Source of the DNA: Lithodes maja
Taxonomy: Eukaryota > Arthropoda > Malacostraca > Decapoda > Lithodidae
Direction: 5' to 3'
DNA: 64,000 bases
NCBI GenBank assembly: GCA_037953745.1
Contig: JBAKBP010007640.1
Span: forward strand, 1-64,000
A program made the position numbers and the translations under genes. A model generated the notes under the pieces. It searched no databases and was not told where the DNA came from. It saw only the letters and a list, made by a program, of their open reading frames with translations. Positions 1-10,254 of the stretch are shown piece by piece; position 1 is the first letter of the stretch, and every line of letters begins with the position of its first letter.

Positions 1-1160
1 CTGTCCCGACGTTGAGCCAATGCCAACACATCAGACAGCCATAATATTTATGTATGTTCTTACATCCGAGAAGTAGATTTTATATATATCTTAGAAGTTA
101 AAACACCCACGTTTGTTCCTAGACCTCTTATATCATTTTCCATGACTAGTATAGATATATGTAACCCGTGCCCACTGCCCAGTCGCCCCTTGCATTTGTT
201 CCTCTAGTAACTAAGTCTATAATATTAACTGCCACCAGCATTGATACGACATAGCGGCACTGTCCTTGCTACAAAGATGATGTACAGGAATATACATTCA
301 TATAAAAAAAACAACCATGCCCTGTCCCGACGTTGAGCCAATGCCAACACATCAGACAGCCATAATTATATCTATGTATGTTCTTGCATCCGAGAAGTAG
401 ATGTTATATATTTTAGAAGTTAAAACACCCACGATTGTCCCTAGACCTCCATGACTAGTATAGATATATGTAACCCGTGCCCACTGCCCAGTCGCCCCTT
501 GCATTTGTTCCTCTAGTAACTAAGTCTATAATATTAACTGCCACCAGCATTGATACGACATAACGGCACTGTCCTTGCTACAAAGATGATGAACAGGAAT
601 ATACATTCATATAAAAAAAAAACAACCATGCCCTGTCCCGACGTTGAGCCAATGCCAACACATCAGACAGCCATAATTATATCTATGTATGTTCTTGCAT
701 CCGAGAAGTAGATGTTATATATTTTAGAAGTTAAAACACCCACGATTGTCCCTAGACCTCTTCTATCATTTTCCATGACGAGTATAGATATATGTAACCC
801 GTGCTCAGTCGCCCCTTGCATTGTTCCTCTAGTAACTAAGTCTATAATATTAACTGCCACCAGCATTGATACGACATAGCGGCACTGTCCTTGCTACAAA
901 GATGATGAACAGGAATATACATTCATATTAAAAACAACCATGCCCTGTCCCGACGTTGAGCCAATGCCAACACATCAGACAGCCATAATTATATCTATGT
1001 ATGTTCTTGCATCCGAGAAGTAGATGTTATATATTTTAGAAGTTAAAACACCCACGATTGTCCCTAGACCTCTTATATCATTTTCCATGACGAGTATAGA
1101 TATATGTAACCCGTGCTCAGTCGCCCCTTGCATTGTTCCTCTAGTAACTAAGTATTAATA
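1..1160 (+). repeat. Satellite array, ~312-321 bp monomer
   Basis: Seen: the monomer landmark CTGTCCCGACGTTGAGCC recurs at 1, 322, 633 and 945, giving spacings of 321, 311 and 312 bp. Each unit carries the same block of roughly 300 bp with small indels, mainly in an A-run and in an optional CCATGACTAGT stretch. The array runs off the left edge of the window and decays near 1160. The same unit returns in both orientations at 5966-6722 and 7200-7956 and as diverged pieces near 29.85 and 30.95 kb. The short frames in it have no coding character. No function is inferred. Confidence 0.9.
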
Positions 1161-3708
1161 TTAACATTCCCTAACATCTTGTCTTGCCAGACTAAGCTTT
1201 ATGAAGACCCATCGCCCCATAAATCTATGTATGCAATCCTTAGGTTAAGTATTTTTATCCGCCATTGTGTTCACCTTTTTCCATTTACTTTCCACAATTG
1301 TCATACGTCTTCCCCTTGCCTCCTTCGTATCCACAGCCCACACTACGCCAATTTACTTCGTGTCTTACACCTCTTACCCCAACCAGAGATTGTATAAGAT
1401 AACCTGGTTACCAGTATCTGTCATAAGTACCCCGAAACAATAACTAAGTACCCCTACGAACTGCCGCTTTTGTTGGTATTTATATTTATATTTAATAGAA
1501 AACGCAGTTCCCAGGACCAACTAATAGTATCCATAACCCTCGGACTGATCACATAACTCTATCTTTTCCAGACTCATATACCACCCCATAGTTGCATTCC
1601 CCGGTAGCATATTTTGGCTAACGTATTCTACTGCCTTTTCAAACTTTCCATATCAAGTGTAGCCTAATGCCACCCCCACGCCCAGGGACCTTAGGGGCAA
1701 AATTTCCCTGTAGCCATTGAACTCTCCCCCCCTCTCAGTAAGAATTCCCGCGCTTCTCGACTCTTGTCCGACCTAGCCTCTCTCTCATACCTCTTGAAGA
1801 TCCTTGAATTGTCCGTTGCTAACGCTCTCCAACCTTTTATATATATACTCCTATCCAGCCTACCTTCACTTAGTAGGCCAGAACAACATTAGAACTTTAC
1901 TAGCCCCTTGCATGCCATCTATTCTCTTACAACACATTCACAACCCTGCACCCAATGGTCGTCGGTGCGAGGCTAGCCGCCCCGCCAGTTACTAACTTCT
2001 ATTGCCACAGATAAATGTGGCAGAGTTAGCAACCCAGTCTCCACCACATCCAGCAAACTCTACAATTAACAACCAGCCGAGTAAAACCAGCTAGCTAAGG
2101 CACCTTCGGTTTTGGTATTAAAGACACCCACATCTGTCTCATACACAGAGGGTTATTATAAACACTGGTGATATGGCAAGCCCCTAGCCACAGCCGCCGG
2201 ACGACGATCACAGAGAGAGTGCGCCCAGCTCCCCCTTTTGGCCCACCCGAGGAGGGAGACCCCCACCCCCGCGGAGGTATACCTGGCCCCTGTTTTGACT
2301 TTCGAGTCATTGCCAGGTAGCACAGGAATTCTTCCTATCAATGAACTAACCATGAATGACTAACACCTTTACTAACCTCTATTAACTCACAATAAACCAT
2401 TTACCTTTCTTGCATGCTCTGATCACTAAATTAGCACCTCAGATATACCATAGAATGAAGATTGAACAATCTAGAGAGACTTTCCTATCACAGCTGTCCC
2501 CATCCTCCTCGCAAAGTAGATCCAGTCTCTCTCCCCTAAATACGTCCAGTATAGCCAAAATAGTACCTCTTACTAAGGCTCAGTTATATGAAATATAAAG
2601 GCTTTCCTATAGCCCTGTGCCACAACAGTAAATACCATCTTACCTAGTCTCCATTTCTATTGAGAGCTCAATTAAGTTCATAAGACTCGAGATCCCTACT
2701 GTCTACAGGGTCCAGAACCGAGCCTATAAATCTAACTCCCGCCCCCAGTCAAATCAGTTGAAAGCTAGACACCAACCAGGGGTCACTACCCTGCAGTTAA
2801 CCTCTAGCTCTGCCCTTGTGTTGTTCCGGAGTGAGATCCCAGAACCGGCAGACTCCGTGGCAGATTTGGATGGAAGGACCTGCCCACGTATTTAAGAACT
2901 TCACACATATGGACACCCTGGACGGCCGCGGAACCAGTCGTTAGCCCCCAACATCATGGACGCAAGATAACCAGGACCAGACCCATCGGATACTACCCAA
3001 GATTCTCTTTAGCAGTACTACATCTTACTGTGCTGTTTAGAGATTTCACTAATTAAATATTTCTACGAAGTGGCTAAGACCTTGCCCAGTGTAATACAGA
3101 CTTAACCATTCCATTTGGGACGTACTAAGCGATCAGTGCTCATTAATTAACAGGCGACCTTGACTCTCGTAATTACCTTATTCAGATATTAAAACTCTAG
3201 TGATATCTAACGTTCGCCCACTGATTTGCGTTCTATGTATTTCTGAAACAAGGATATAAAACTTAGATCAGTACCCCTCTGAGGTTACTCTAGAATTCCC
3301 GTGCTCTAAAATACGCGTGTCTAATCTAGTCTGTGAACTACTACTTGTGCACCAGAGCTACCAGTAATAAATCTAACAGTGAATAGGAATCTATAAGTAA
3401 CATTGATGGTCTTCGGTATATAAACCTGTTAAATCAAAGCCAGTGATCAGAAGATTAATACCTGAACGTTGGAAGTGGGAGACTAGGCTCCATCCAGATC
3501 CACTTATGCTAGTGTTGTTCCATTCTATTATATTGTCTTACACAAGTATTCTGCAGTGGTATATTAATAAACGTGATCGTGTAACTTGCTACCATGTGTT
3601 TCTTTGTGTTCTCTATTCCTCATATCTTGTATTGTGCATGCAGCCTTCTATACCCAGTCAATTAGAACTCACATTACCCAAGTTAAACCTGTAGAAAAAC
3701 AGGGCATA
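1161..3708. other. Unassigned spacer, right end probably an LTR
   Basis: No recognisable gene. The stretch is rich in A, C and T, with several frames of 60-85 codons that resemble no family I know. It ends in ACA one base before a primer-binding-site motif at 3713, so its right part is probably the 3' end of a long terminal repeat. The left end of that LTR could not be located. Confidence 0.45.
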
Positions 3709-5217
3709 ACATTGGTGGCAGCGGTGGGATAACGGTGAAGAGGGGGAGGTTGAAAGTTTAGCGGGGCTCATGATGGTGGGGGACCGACTGGTGAGCAGGT
3801 GTTCGGTACGCATGAGGGGGGGGAAATCACTTTGGTGGGAGTCACGCGTGAGGGGGGGATTAACGGCGCGTGTGGGAGGATCAGAGTGGTGGGGTGTGTC
3901 GGTGGCAGTAACGGTTTGCTTAGAGGTTATCTGGGGTTGGTGAGTTTGTCTGTCATGAGGGGGTGAGTCAAGTGTGGGGTGTTGAAGTTTATTAGGGGTG
4001 TGAATTGTGGGGGGGTGGAAGGGAGCTACTGACTGAAAACTGTCACAAGGGAGATTTTGTTGGTGGGGGAATAGCGGAGTATTTCTGGGGGAAGGGGGGG
4101 AACATGGTTGGGTCCCTAGGTCGTCACGCGTGAGGGGAGGATTAACGGCGCGTGTGGGAGGATCAGAGTGGTGGGGTGTGTCGGTGGCAGTGACGGTTTG
4201 TTTAGAAGTTATCTGGGGTTGGTGGGTTTGTCTGTCATGAGGGGGTGAGTCAAGTGTGGGGTTTTGAAGTTTATTAGGGGTGTGAATTGTGGGGGGGTGG
4301 AAGGGAGCTACTGACGGAAAACTGTCACAAGGGAGATTTTGTTGGTGGGGGAATAGCGGAGTATTTCTGGGGGAAGGGGGGGAACATAGTTGGGTCCCTA
4401 GGTCGTCACGTGTGAGGGGAGGATTAACGGCGCGTGTGGGAGGGTCAGGGTGGTGAGAGGTGAGTGAGTTAGGAAACGGGATTTGTTGGGGGGACTGCGG
4501 CGGGTTGGTGGGGGAAAAGTTAGGTGTAGAACAGGGGTTATTGGTAGAGGACTGATGTCTTGATTTGGGGTTTTTAACATGACGAATTTTGGGAATCTTC
4601 TTGGTGGCAGTCACGGTCTGGTTAGCGGTTATCTGGGGTTGGTGGGTTTTTTTGACAGGACGAGTTTGGGGAATTTTCTTGGTGGCAGTCTCGGTCTGGT
4701 TAGAGGTTATCTGGGACTGGCGAGTTCGTTTGACATGAGAGGGCGAGACGAGTGTGGGGTTTCGACGTTTTCTAGGGGTGTGAACTGTGTGGGGGTGGAA
4801 GGGAGCTACCGACTGAAAACGGTCACAAGCTACCGACGGAAAACGGTCACAAGGGAAATTTTGTTGGTGGGGGGATAGCTGAACATTTCTGGGGTCATGG
4901 GGAAAATAGGTTGTGGTAGGCCTACATAGGTAGGCATAGCTAGAATACGGGGCTTGTTGGGGGGGCTGCGGAGGGTTGGTGGGGGAAGAGTTAGGGATGG
5001 TCGGAGAGGATAGAGGCAAGGAAGAGTGCACTGGGGTTGGACTTTCACCGGAAGTCATTTTGGAAGGGTGCACGGAGTCTTGGATAGGGGCTGAAGGGTT
5101 GGATAGGGGATTCATCGAACTGCGTAGGCATTCTTCTCTGATGGAGAGCATATGTTCTTCGAATAAGCCATACGGGTCGAGATGGGCGGTGATGTGGGGT
5201 GGGAGGATGTTTAACAA
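3658..5217 (-). CDS. Pro/Thr/Ser-rich repeat protein in gag position
   Basis: I do not recognise this as a named family. It has 519 codons on the minus strand, starting 16 bp after the stop of the 161-codon ORF upstream. Composition is rich in Pro, Thr, Ser, Gln and His with basic patches. About 94-residue units recur (nucleotide period about 282 bp; landmark positions 3953 and 4235), each with a motif like SPPHDRQTHQPQITS. Low-complexity basic regions of this kind occur in retroelement Gag proteins. The last ~25 codons run back through the facing primer-binding site and LTR at 3709-3730, so the natural C-terminus was probably different. It could instead be a fortuitous frame across a GC-rich minisatellite, but the period being a multiple of three supports coding. 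Confidence 0.45.
   Translation of the reverse strand: MLNILPPHITAHLDPYGLFEEHMLSIREECLRSSMNPLSNPSAPIQDSVHPSKMTSGESPTPVHSSLPLSSPTIPNSSPTNPPQPPQQAPYSSYAYLCRPTTTYFPHDPRNVQLSPHQQNFPCDRFPSVACDRFQSVAPFHPHTVHTPRKRRNPTLVSPSHVKRTRQSQITSNQTETATKKIPQTRPVKKTHQPQITANQTVTATKKIPKIRHVKNPKSRHQSSTNNPCSTPNFSPTNPPQSPQQIPFPNSLTSHHPDPPTRAVNPPLTRDDLGTQLCSPPSPRNTPLFPHQQNLPCDSFPSVAPFHPPTIHTPNKLQNPTLDSPPHDRQTHQPQITSKQTVTATDTPHHSDPPTRAVNPPLTRDDLGTQPCSPPSPRNTPLFPHQQNLPCDSFQSVAPFHPPTIHTPNKLQHPTLDSPPHDRQTHQPQITSKQTVTATDTPHHSDPPTRAVNPPLTRDSHQSDFPPLMRTEHLLTSRSPTIMSPAKLSTSPSSPLSHRCHQCYALFFYRFNLGNVSSN
3709..3730 (+). promoter_or_regulatory. LTR end plus tRNA-Leu primer-binding site
   Basis: ACA (end of LTR), one spacer T, then TGGTGGCAGCGGTGGGAT. 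The 18-mer is the reverse complement of ATCCCACCGCTGCCACCA, the 3' end of eukaryotic tRNA-Leu(AAG) including CCA. This arrangement is the standard minus-strand priming site of an LTR retrotransposon. A second, slightly mutated copy faces it at 5736-5721. Confidence 0.75.
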
Positions 5218-5232
5218 AGCGGTGAATAAGAG

Positions 5233-5718
5233 TTAATTTTGTTGGTCGTAATCTTCATAGCTATACGTGGTCCTCACGTATCTGTAGAGTTGTATGAGGG
5301 TCACATTTATATCCCCTTCATACTTGATCTCGTCGACTTTTATTATTTTGGGGGCGACGGGGGAACCCAAAAGTGGATCTAAGGTCCGGATCACGAAGGA
5401 TCGAAACTGGTTCCAGGTACTCTCTGGCGTATTCTGTGCCACCATTTGGTGGATAAATTCTTTAAAGGTAGGCTTATCAACAAGTTGGGAAACGGCTTCT
5501 CCCAACTGTATAATATGCAAAATTCCCCAGGCGATTTTTTCGCGGTCATTATAAAATACCACATCGTATACTGGCTTTATTATGTCTAAGTAACTGGTGA
5601 TATCATAAGTGTTTAAATCATACTTGGGAATGTGTGCGAGTGGCTGAAGATTTCGACCTGTTGCCATGCTTCTACTGTTCCAAACTTGCAGTGTAATGCA
5701 ACCTTTTATCCGAATCAA
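5233..5718 (-). CDS. Gag-like ORF following a primer-binding site
   Basis: It has 161 codons, first ATG at 5718, three bases downstream of the minus-strand primer-binding site at 5736-5721. The sequence has normal globular composition with aromatic and acidic residues (for example WGILHIIQLGEAVSQLV and a Tyr-rich C-terminus) and no low complexity. Position right after the primer-binding site and upstream of a basic repeat protein suggests the N-terminal part of a Gag. This is inferred from context only: I see no zinc knuckle, protease or reverse transcriptase motif. Confidence 0.5.
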   Translation of the reverse strand: MIRIKGCITLQVWNSRSMATGRNLQPLAHIPKYDLNTYDITSYLDIIKPVYDVVFYNDREKIAWGILHIIQLGEAVSQLVDKPTFKEFIHQMVAQNTPESTWNQFRSFVIRTLDPLLGSPVAPKIIKVDEIKYEGDINVTLIQLYRYVRTTYSYEDYDQQN

Positions 5719-5720
5719 GA

Positions 5721-5736
5721 ACCACCGCTGCCGCCA
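5721..5736 (-). promoter_or_regulatory. Degenerate tRNA-Leu primer-binding site, minus strand
   Basis: Read on the minus strand: CATAACA, T, then TGGCGGCAGCGGTGGT. This matches the tRNA-Leu complement at 3713 except for one internal C and the last base. It directly precedes the 161-codon gag-like ORF, so it fixes the direction of that element. Confidence 0.65.
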
Positions 5737-5741
5737 ATGTT

Positions 5742-5965
5742 ATGCTGGGTGTGAAGGGAATTCATGGTCTCCTGAAATATCCCCAGGCTACCTTTAGGAT
5801 CAACTTTTCCTGGTACCTGGCGCGGGGTACGAACCTCTGAAGGGAATTTAACCCCCCTAAAAACCCACAGGTTTTGAGATGCCTTGGGTGGGGTTCGAAC
5901 CCTGGTTAGTGACCCAACCATCACCACCAAGCCCGCGCGCTAACCCACTGTACTACCACGGACGT
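5742..5965 (-). mobile_element. tRNA-derived SINE (family 1)
   Basis: The minus strand starts GTCCGTGGTAGTACAGTGG (A-box-like) and carries GGGTTCGAACCCC (B box) about 60 bp later, then a ~150-bp unrelated tail ending CACACCCAGCAT. The same ~225-230 bp unit is at 7957-8180, 9494-9723 and, partially, 10073-10254. An internal Pol III promoter is expected from the boxes. No poly(A) tail is visible. Confidence 0.7.
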
Positions 5966-6722
5966 ACTTCTCGGATGCAAGAACATACATAGATATAATT
6001 ATGGCTGTCTGATGTGTTGGCATTGGCTCAACGTCGGGACAGGGCATGGTTGTTTTTAATATGAATGTATATTCCTGTTCATCATCTTTGTAGCAAGGAC
6101 AGTGCCGCTATGTCGTATCAATGCTGGTGGCAGTTAATATTATAGACTTAGTTACTAGAGGAACAATGCAAGGGGCGACTGAGCACGGGTTACATATATC
6201 TATACTCGTCATGGAAAATGATAGAAGAGGTCTAGGGACAATCGTGGGTGTTTTAACTTCTAAAATATATATAAAATCTACTTCTCGGATGTAAGAACAT
6301 ACATAAATATTATGGCTGTCTGATGTGTTGGCATTGGCTCAACGTCGGGACAGGGCATGGTTGTTTTTAATATGAATGTATATTCCTGTTCATCATCTTT
6401 GTAGCAAGGACAGTGCCGCCATGTCGTATCAATGCTGGTGGCAGTTAATATTATAGACTTAGTTACTAGAGGAACAAATGCAAGGGGCGACTGGGCAGTG
6501 GGCACGGGTTACATATATCTATACTAGTCATGGAAAATGATATAAGAGGTCTAGGAACAAACGTGGGTGTTTTAACTTCTAAGATATATATAAAATCTAC
6601 TTCTCGGATGTAAGAACATACATAAATATTATGGCTGTCTGATGTGTTGGCATTGGCTCAACGTCGGGACAGGGCATGGTTGTTTTTAATATGAATGTAT
6701 ATTCCTGTTCATCATCTTTGTA
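5966..6722 (-). repeat. Satellite array, inverted
   Basis: About 2.4 monomers of the same ~315-bp satellite as at 1-1160, in reverse orientation, forming part of the left palindrome arm. Confidence 0.9.
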
Positions 6723-7199
6723 GTTAGGAGTGTAGGACACGAGGGGGTTAGTGTACGTGAGGTGTGGAAAAATGGTCAGTTTAGAAAAGGTAACAAGGTG
6801 TGGCCATGAGCTGCTTAGCCCTGCGGGCTTGGGCCTGTCTGAAATGGCTGGCTCGGTCAGCTGGTCCTTTCGTTCTGTGGACCTTTCTTCCGGGTGTTTC
6901 TGTGTGGTGTTCGCTCGTGGCTTCTGTGGTGGGCTTCTTGTTCTGGGGCATTTTACTAGAGGGAAGTAAAATGCCCCAGAACAAGAAGCCCACCACAGAA
7001 GCCACGAGCGAACACCACACAGAAACACCCGGAAGAAAGGTCCACAGAACGAAAGGACCAGCTGACCGAGCCAGCCATTTCAGACAGGCCCAAGCCCGCA
7101 GGGCTAAGCAGCTCATGGCCACACCTTGTTACCTTTTCTAAACTGACCATTTTTCCACACCTCACGTACACTAACCCCCTCGTGTCCTACACTCCTAAC
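6723..7199. other. Palindrome core with mirrored frames
   Basis: This is the inner 235 bp of each arm and the loop. It is not satellite. On the + strand a frame from ATG 6971 begins MPQNKKPTTEATSEHH and is basic and Thr-rich, like the start of some retroelement ORF1 proteins. It stops after 57 codons. The mirror frame is on the other strand. I cannot assign it to a family. A similar short string (GTGTAGGACACGAGG) recurs near 29.96 kb. Confidence 0.4.
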
Positions 7200-7956
7200 T
7201 ACAAAGATGATGAACAGGAATATACATTCATATTAAAAACAACCATGCCCTGTCCCGACGTTGAGCCAATGCCAACACATCAGACAGCCATAATATTTAT
7301 GTATGTTCTTACATCCGAGAAGTAGATTTTATATATATCTTAGAAGTTAAAACACCCACGTTTGTTCCTAGACCTCTTATATCATTTTCCATGACTAGTA
7401 TAGATATATGTAACCCGTGCCCACTGCCCAGTCGCCCCTTGCATTTGTTCCTCTAGTAACTAAGTCTATAATATTAACTGCCACCAGCATTGATACGACA
7501 TGGCGGCACTGTCCTTGCTACAAAGATGATGAACAGGAATATACATTCATATTAAAAACAACCATGCCCTGTCCCGACGTTGAGCCAATGCCAACACATC
7601 AGACAGCCATAATATTTATGTATGTTCTTACATCCGAGAAGTAGATTTTATATATATTTTAGAAGTTAAAACACCCACGATTGTCCCTAGACCTCTTCTA
7701 TCATTTTCCATGACGAGTATAGATATATGTAACCCGTGCTCAGTCGCCCCTTGCATTGTTCCTCTAGTAACTAAGTCTATAATATTAACTGCCACCAGCA
7801 TTGATACGACATAGCGGCACTGTCCTTGCTACAAAGATGATGAACAGGAATATACATTCATATTAAAAACAACCATGCCCTGTCCCGACGTTGAGCCAAT
7901 GCCAACACATCAGACAGCCATAATTATATCTATGTATGTTCTTGCATCCGAGAAGT
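7200..7956 (+). repeat. Satellite array in right palindrome arm
   Basis: Mirror image of 5966-6722. The landmark CTGTCCCGACGTTGAGCC occurs at 7250, 7569 and 7880 (spacings 319 and 311). Confidence 0.9.
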
Positions 7957-8180
7957 ACGTCCGTGGTAGTACAGTGGGTTAGCGCGCGGGCTTGGTGGTG
8001 ATGGTTGGGTCACTAACCAGGGTTCGAACCCCACCCAAGGCATCTCAAAACCTGTGGGTTTTTAGGGGGGTTAAATTCCCTTCAGAGGTTCGTACCCCGC
8101 GCCAGGTACCAGGAAAAGTTGATCCTAAAGGTAGCCTGGGGATATTTCAGGAGACCATGAATTCCCTTCACACCCAGCAT
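7957..8180 (+). mobile_element. tRNA-derived SINE (family 1)
   Basis: Plus-strand copy with the same A-box-like head and GGGTTCGAACCCC B box as 5742-5965, ending CACACCCAGCAT at the right palindrome boundary. Here the next bases (TTCAATATATGATG) are not followed by a primer-binding site, which shows that the SINE also exists away from LTR sequence. Confidence 0.7.
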
Positions 8181-8404
8181 TTCAATATATGATGATGACA
8201 ATAAGTCCTGTGGGGGGTGAGGGCCTCCTCAACCTATTATTGTATCCCACAGCAGTCAAAATAGCCGGGAACGTAATCACGAGCGTGCAAATATTTTGTG
8301 TTGCATTGGTGTTTTAAGATTGTTGGATAATATTTTGTTTTGCAATTTCCGATGGGGCTTGTGAAATAACACCTTAAAAAAAATAAAAAATAAATATAAA
8401 ATAT

Positions 8405-8876
8405 CAGTAAACCCTCGCTAACTCGGACTAATTGGGGGGAGACCACTTCCGAGATGCTCGATTTTCCGAGATGTCCGAGGTCTGACCTATGTCCGACTTA
8501 AGCGAGGGAAAATTCCGAATTATAAGAGGAAAGTCCGCGTCCGAGAAAATTGAGATAATTTTTGTTTTCTTTTTTTTCTTTTTTTTTTAAATGTGAAATT
8601 CATCATAATATTATTAATGACAAATACGAACCTTATTATGTTTTCAGGGACAGTACAGTACATAGTAATTAATATTAACACAATAATTAAAAGGCACAGG
8701 CTTCAATTCATCCTAAAATCACTTAAAACCGAGTGAGAGAACATTGTAAACCGGACACAAATCCCGCCCAACTTGGAATTTTCCGAGATATACAGGGACA
8801 TTTCCGAGAGGCCTATGCCATTCCGAGTAGTGCGGGGTTCCGAGTAAAAAGAGTCCGAGTTAGCAGGGGTTTGCTG
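8405..8876. mobile_element. pogo/Tigger-like MITE
   Basis: Terminal inverted repeats: the left end CAGTAAACCCTCGCTAACTC corresponds to the reverse complement of the right end, CAGCAAACCCCTGCTAACTC, and further imperfect complementarity (CCGAGAT, CCGAGTT) lies inside. TA follows the right end. The left flank is AT, so one copy of the TA duplication has probably mutated. A CAG start with an ACCCTCGCTAA-type TIR is typical of pogo/Tigger elements of the Tc1-mariner superfamily. At 472 bp with no transposase it would be non-autonomous. Confidence 0.75.
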
Positions 8877-9263
8877 TACACGTACTTGTAAAAATCGTCC
8901 CCGGTGTAAAACTAGAAATGTACCCGTGTTTGTTTAAGTCCATTTCGCCATCGCAAGAATTTTACCAAACTCTATCCCAAGGCCAACAGTATGTATGTAT
9001 AAACTCAGGCATATACCCCATAGCTGGGGATGGTCGACTCGAGACAGAGCCCGAACTTCAATCACATTAAAGTTTCAATTCTTAGGGTCCGGGAGCACTT
9101 TCGCGTGCAGCGTTCCCTCACTCCTTTCTCTGTCTCTTCTAGTAGATAAATTTTACAAGGGGAGGAGGATTCCTAACCCCCTGCCCTAACAGTGAAGTGC
9201 GTATTTGCTCGGGCCTTTCCTCATTTTTGCTTTTAAAACTAGACTATTCCAGCAAGGTGTCAA
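8877..9263. other. Unassigned spacer
   Basis: Ordinary mixed-composition sequence between the MITE and the non-LTR copy. I see no repeat or coding signal in it. Confidence 0.5.
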
Positions 9264-9325
9264 ACGAAAGCCGAAACCAAGAAATATCAAAACAACACCC
9301 AGCACACGCTATCACACACAAATAC

Positions 9326-9723
9326 TGTAATGCCCTCGAAAATGTCCCGCACCCACAATAATACTAACCCGAGTTGACGTCAGGTATAGCGTAAAATAGT
9401 CGGAGATGGTAAGTCCAATAAACTCATCACGTGATAACACCACGAGACTATCACCTGGTTCTTAAAAATCGGACTAAGGTTGCTATACTTTTAGTACGTC
9501 CGTGGTAGTACAGTGGGTTAGCGCGCGGGCCTGGTGGTGATGGTTGGGTCACTAACCAGGGTTCGAACCCCACCCAAGGCATCTCAAAACCTGTGGGTTT
9601 TTAGGGGGGTTAAATTCCCTTCAGAGGTTCGTACCCCGCGCCAGGTACCAGGAAAAGTTGATCCTAAAGGTAGCCTGGGGATATTTCAGGAGACCATGAA
9701 TTCCCTTCACACCCAGCATTTCA
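9326..9723 (+). repeat. LTR of the miniature element
   Basis: 398 bp, TGTAATGCCC to CATTTCA. The 5' ~168 bp recurs as a direct repeat from 9879 and inverted at 10255-10427 and 10594-10743. The 3' ~230 bp is the family 1 SINE. The next bases are T and TGGTGGCAGCT (9725-9735), matching the first 10 nt of the tRNA-Leu primer-binding site used at 3713. Confidence 0.75.
9494..9723 (+). mobile_element. Family 1 SINE forming the 3' part of the LTR
   Basis: Same tRNA-like unit as 7957-8180, here lying inside the LTR with its 3' end coinciding with the LTR end. Either a SINE inserted into an ancestral LTR, or the LTR end was later copied as a SINE tail. Confidence 0.7.
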
Positions 9724-9878
9724 TTGGTGGCAGCTAGGGAACGTGACCAGGTAGCTACGTGGAGCACCCGTCACGCGAACCCTATACCAACAATATTGAG
9801 ATTGCTGAGGTAATACAGCTACGATACCTTACGACCTTAAAATAGGCTAGGGACTAGCCTAGTTAAAGAAGGATGTAA
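9724..9878 (+). other. Miniature-element internal region with PBS and PPT
   Basis: 155 bp with no ORF. It starts T-TGGTGGCAGC (primer-binding site for tRNA-Leu) and ends with the purine run AAAGAAGGA (9865-9873) just before the second LTR start TGTAATGCCC at 9879. Its inverted copy lies at 10423-10577. Confidence 0.7.
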
Positions 9879-10072
9879 TGTAATGCCCTCGAAAATGTCC
9901 CGCACCCACAATAATACTAACCCGAGTTGACGTCAGGTATAGCGTAAAATAGTCGGAGATGGTAAGTCCAATAAACTCATCACGTGATAACACCACGAGA
10001 CTATCACCTGGTTCTTAAAAATCGGACTAAGGTTGCTATACTTTTAGTACGTCCGTGGTAGTACAGTGGGTT

Positions 10073-10254
10073 GGCTACCTTTAGGATCAACTTTTCCTGG
10101 TACCTGGCGCGGGGTACGAACCTCTGAAGGGAATTTAACCCCCCTAAAAACCCACAGGTTTTGAGATGCCTTGGGTGGGGTTCGAACCCTGGTTAGTGAC
10201 CCAACCATCACCACCAGGCCCGCGCGCTAACCCACTGTACTACCACGGACGTAC
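10073..10254 (-). mobile_element. Family 1 SINE, partial, at palindrome centre
   Basis: Minus-strand copy lacking its last ~48 bp. It sits in the spacer and inner right arm of the palindromic LTR element. The junction at 10072/10073 joins a plus-strand SINE head directly to the truncated tail of this minus-strand copy. Confidence 0.7.

Larger units (their letters stand above)
5742..8180. repeat. 2.4-kb near-perfect palindrome, 7-nt loop
   Basis: Arms 5742-6957 and 6965-8180 (1,216 bp each) are reverse complements with no indel: every position x pairs with 13922-x, and mirrored frames have exactly mirrored coordinates (6278-6505 with 7417-7644). The loop is 6958-6964. Each arm holds, from outside in, one tRNA-like SINE, about 750 bp of the window's satellite, and a 235-bp segment not otherwise seen here. 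The arms end precisely at the end of the SINE. Sequences outside the two arms are unrelated. Confidence 0.9.

Noticed and set aside
1..1160. Satellite array as a CRISPR array
   Set aside because: The whole 315-bp unit is repeated with no variable spacers, and the setting is eukaryotic.
6781..7141. Overlapping 113-codon frames on both strands
   Set aside because: They are mirror images caused by the palindrome and read through its centre. They are not two genes.
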